Of a DNA stretch of 64,000 nt, positions 63,909-64,000 are shown piece after piece; position 1 is the stretch's first letter, and every line of letters begins with the position of its first letter. The DNA is from CBDBIG01 sp965205845 [NCBI: bacterium] (GTDB lineage Bacteria > SAR324), in assembly GCA_965205845.1 (NCBI GenBank), contig CBDBIG010000003.1, positions 372,001 through 436,000 on the forward strand, given 5' to 3'. The notes below the pieces were generated by a model. It was not told the DNA's origin, ran no database searches, and was given only the letters and a program-made list of their open reading frames with translations. A program made the position numbers and the translations under genes.

Positions 63909-64000
63909 CAAAATTGGCAAGGCAAATGGCTGGCTGTGCGCTTGTCTTTGAACACGATGGAATTGACCAATCTAAGGCGAATTAAGAAGGGATTGAATTT

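Larger units (their letters stand above)
62961..64000. other. Gene-free region with an AT-rich block, three hairpins and a duplication
   Basis: I see no supported gene in this 1-kb stretch. 63160-63310 is AT-rich and could hold promoters. 63587-63655 has three consecutive hairpins, and 63745-63908 a 92-bp duplication. Short frames here lack start signals and recognisable domains. Confidence 0.5.

Overview
The window looks like a chromosomal segment of a flagellated, Gram-negative, Pseudomonadota-type bacterium. Evidence seen here: a flagellar rod/ring/hook-junction operon that includes the outer-membrane L-ring lipoprotein FlgH, several lipobox signal peptides, an SCO-type copper chaperone, a long-chain polyprenyl diphosphate synthase and class II-type GltBD. 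I cannot place it further from this window; an alphaproteobacterial or magnetococcal-like lineage is a guess only.

Layout. (1) 1-9.7 kb, minus strand: flgF-flgG-flgA-flgH-flgI-flgJ-flgM-flgN-flgK-flgL (flgL runs off the left edge). (2) 10.1-27.1 kb: housekeeping and metabolic genes: def and meaB (plus), then on the minus strand a DMT transporter with a CaiB-type CoA transferase, an RSH protein whose synthetase half looks dead, a TPR membrane protein, glycerate kinase with a flippase-like protein, gltD and gltB. (3) 27.1-30.0 kb and 34.3-40.7 kb: accessory DNA dominated by decayed Mu-like prophage pieces (MuA transposase, repressor, adenine methylase, antirepressor, tail sheath, FluMu-type small protein, an intact gpT capsid gene, an ADP-ribosyltransferase) embedded in tandem repeats. 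A third MuA scrap lies at 56.8-57.36 kb against carB. (4) 30.0-34.3 kb: a repeat-rich lipoprotein gene, ispB-type prenyl synthase, two unknown exported/membrane proteins and folE. (5) 40.7-45.3 kb: a fused FAD/Fe-S dehydrogenase and a thiolase. (6) 45.6-48.8 kb: an unusual AroB-(middle region)-RadC fusion and a 49-residue highly basic protein. (7) 49.0-56.6 kb: SCO protein, SDR, DUF374 acyltransferase, a MoaD-like carrier and a two-gene molybdenum hydroxylase (large and 2Fe-2S subunits) enclosing a lipoprotein gene whose signal peptide is built on a heptanucleotide repeat, then a DUF805 protein. (8) 57.4-63 kb: carB without carA, a fatty acid hydroxylase-type protein and a GT2/GtrA fusion. (9) 63-64 kb: no gene, but three consecutive perfect hairpins and a 92-bp duplication.

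The most unusual property of the window is its repeat content. At least ten local tandem duplications (33-240 bp units, two or three copies) are present, and most sit exactly across or just after a stop codon (meaB, TPR gene, gltD, a YdjM-like gene, thiolase, SDR, 2Fe-2S subunit gene, gpT). There are also minisatellites of 7, 10, 11, 12, 18 and 20 bp. The best candidates for new biology are the AroB-RadC fusion, the slippage-prone lipoprotein, the 20-bp GATC array upstream of the glycine-rich lipoprotein, and the stop-codon-centred duplication pattern.
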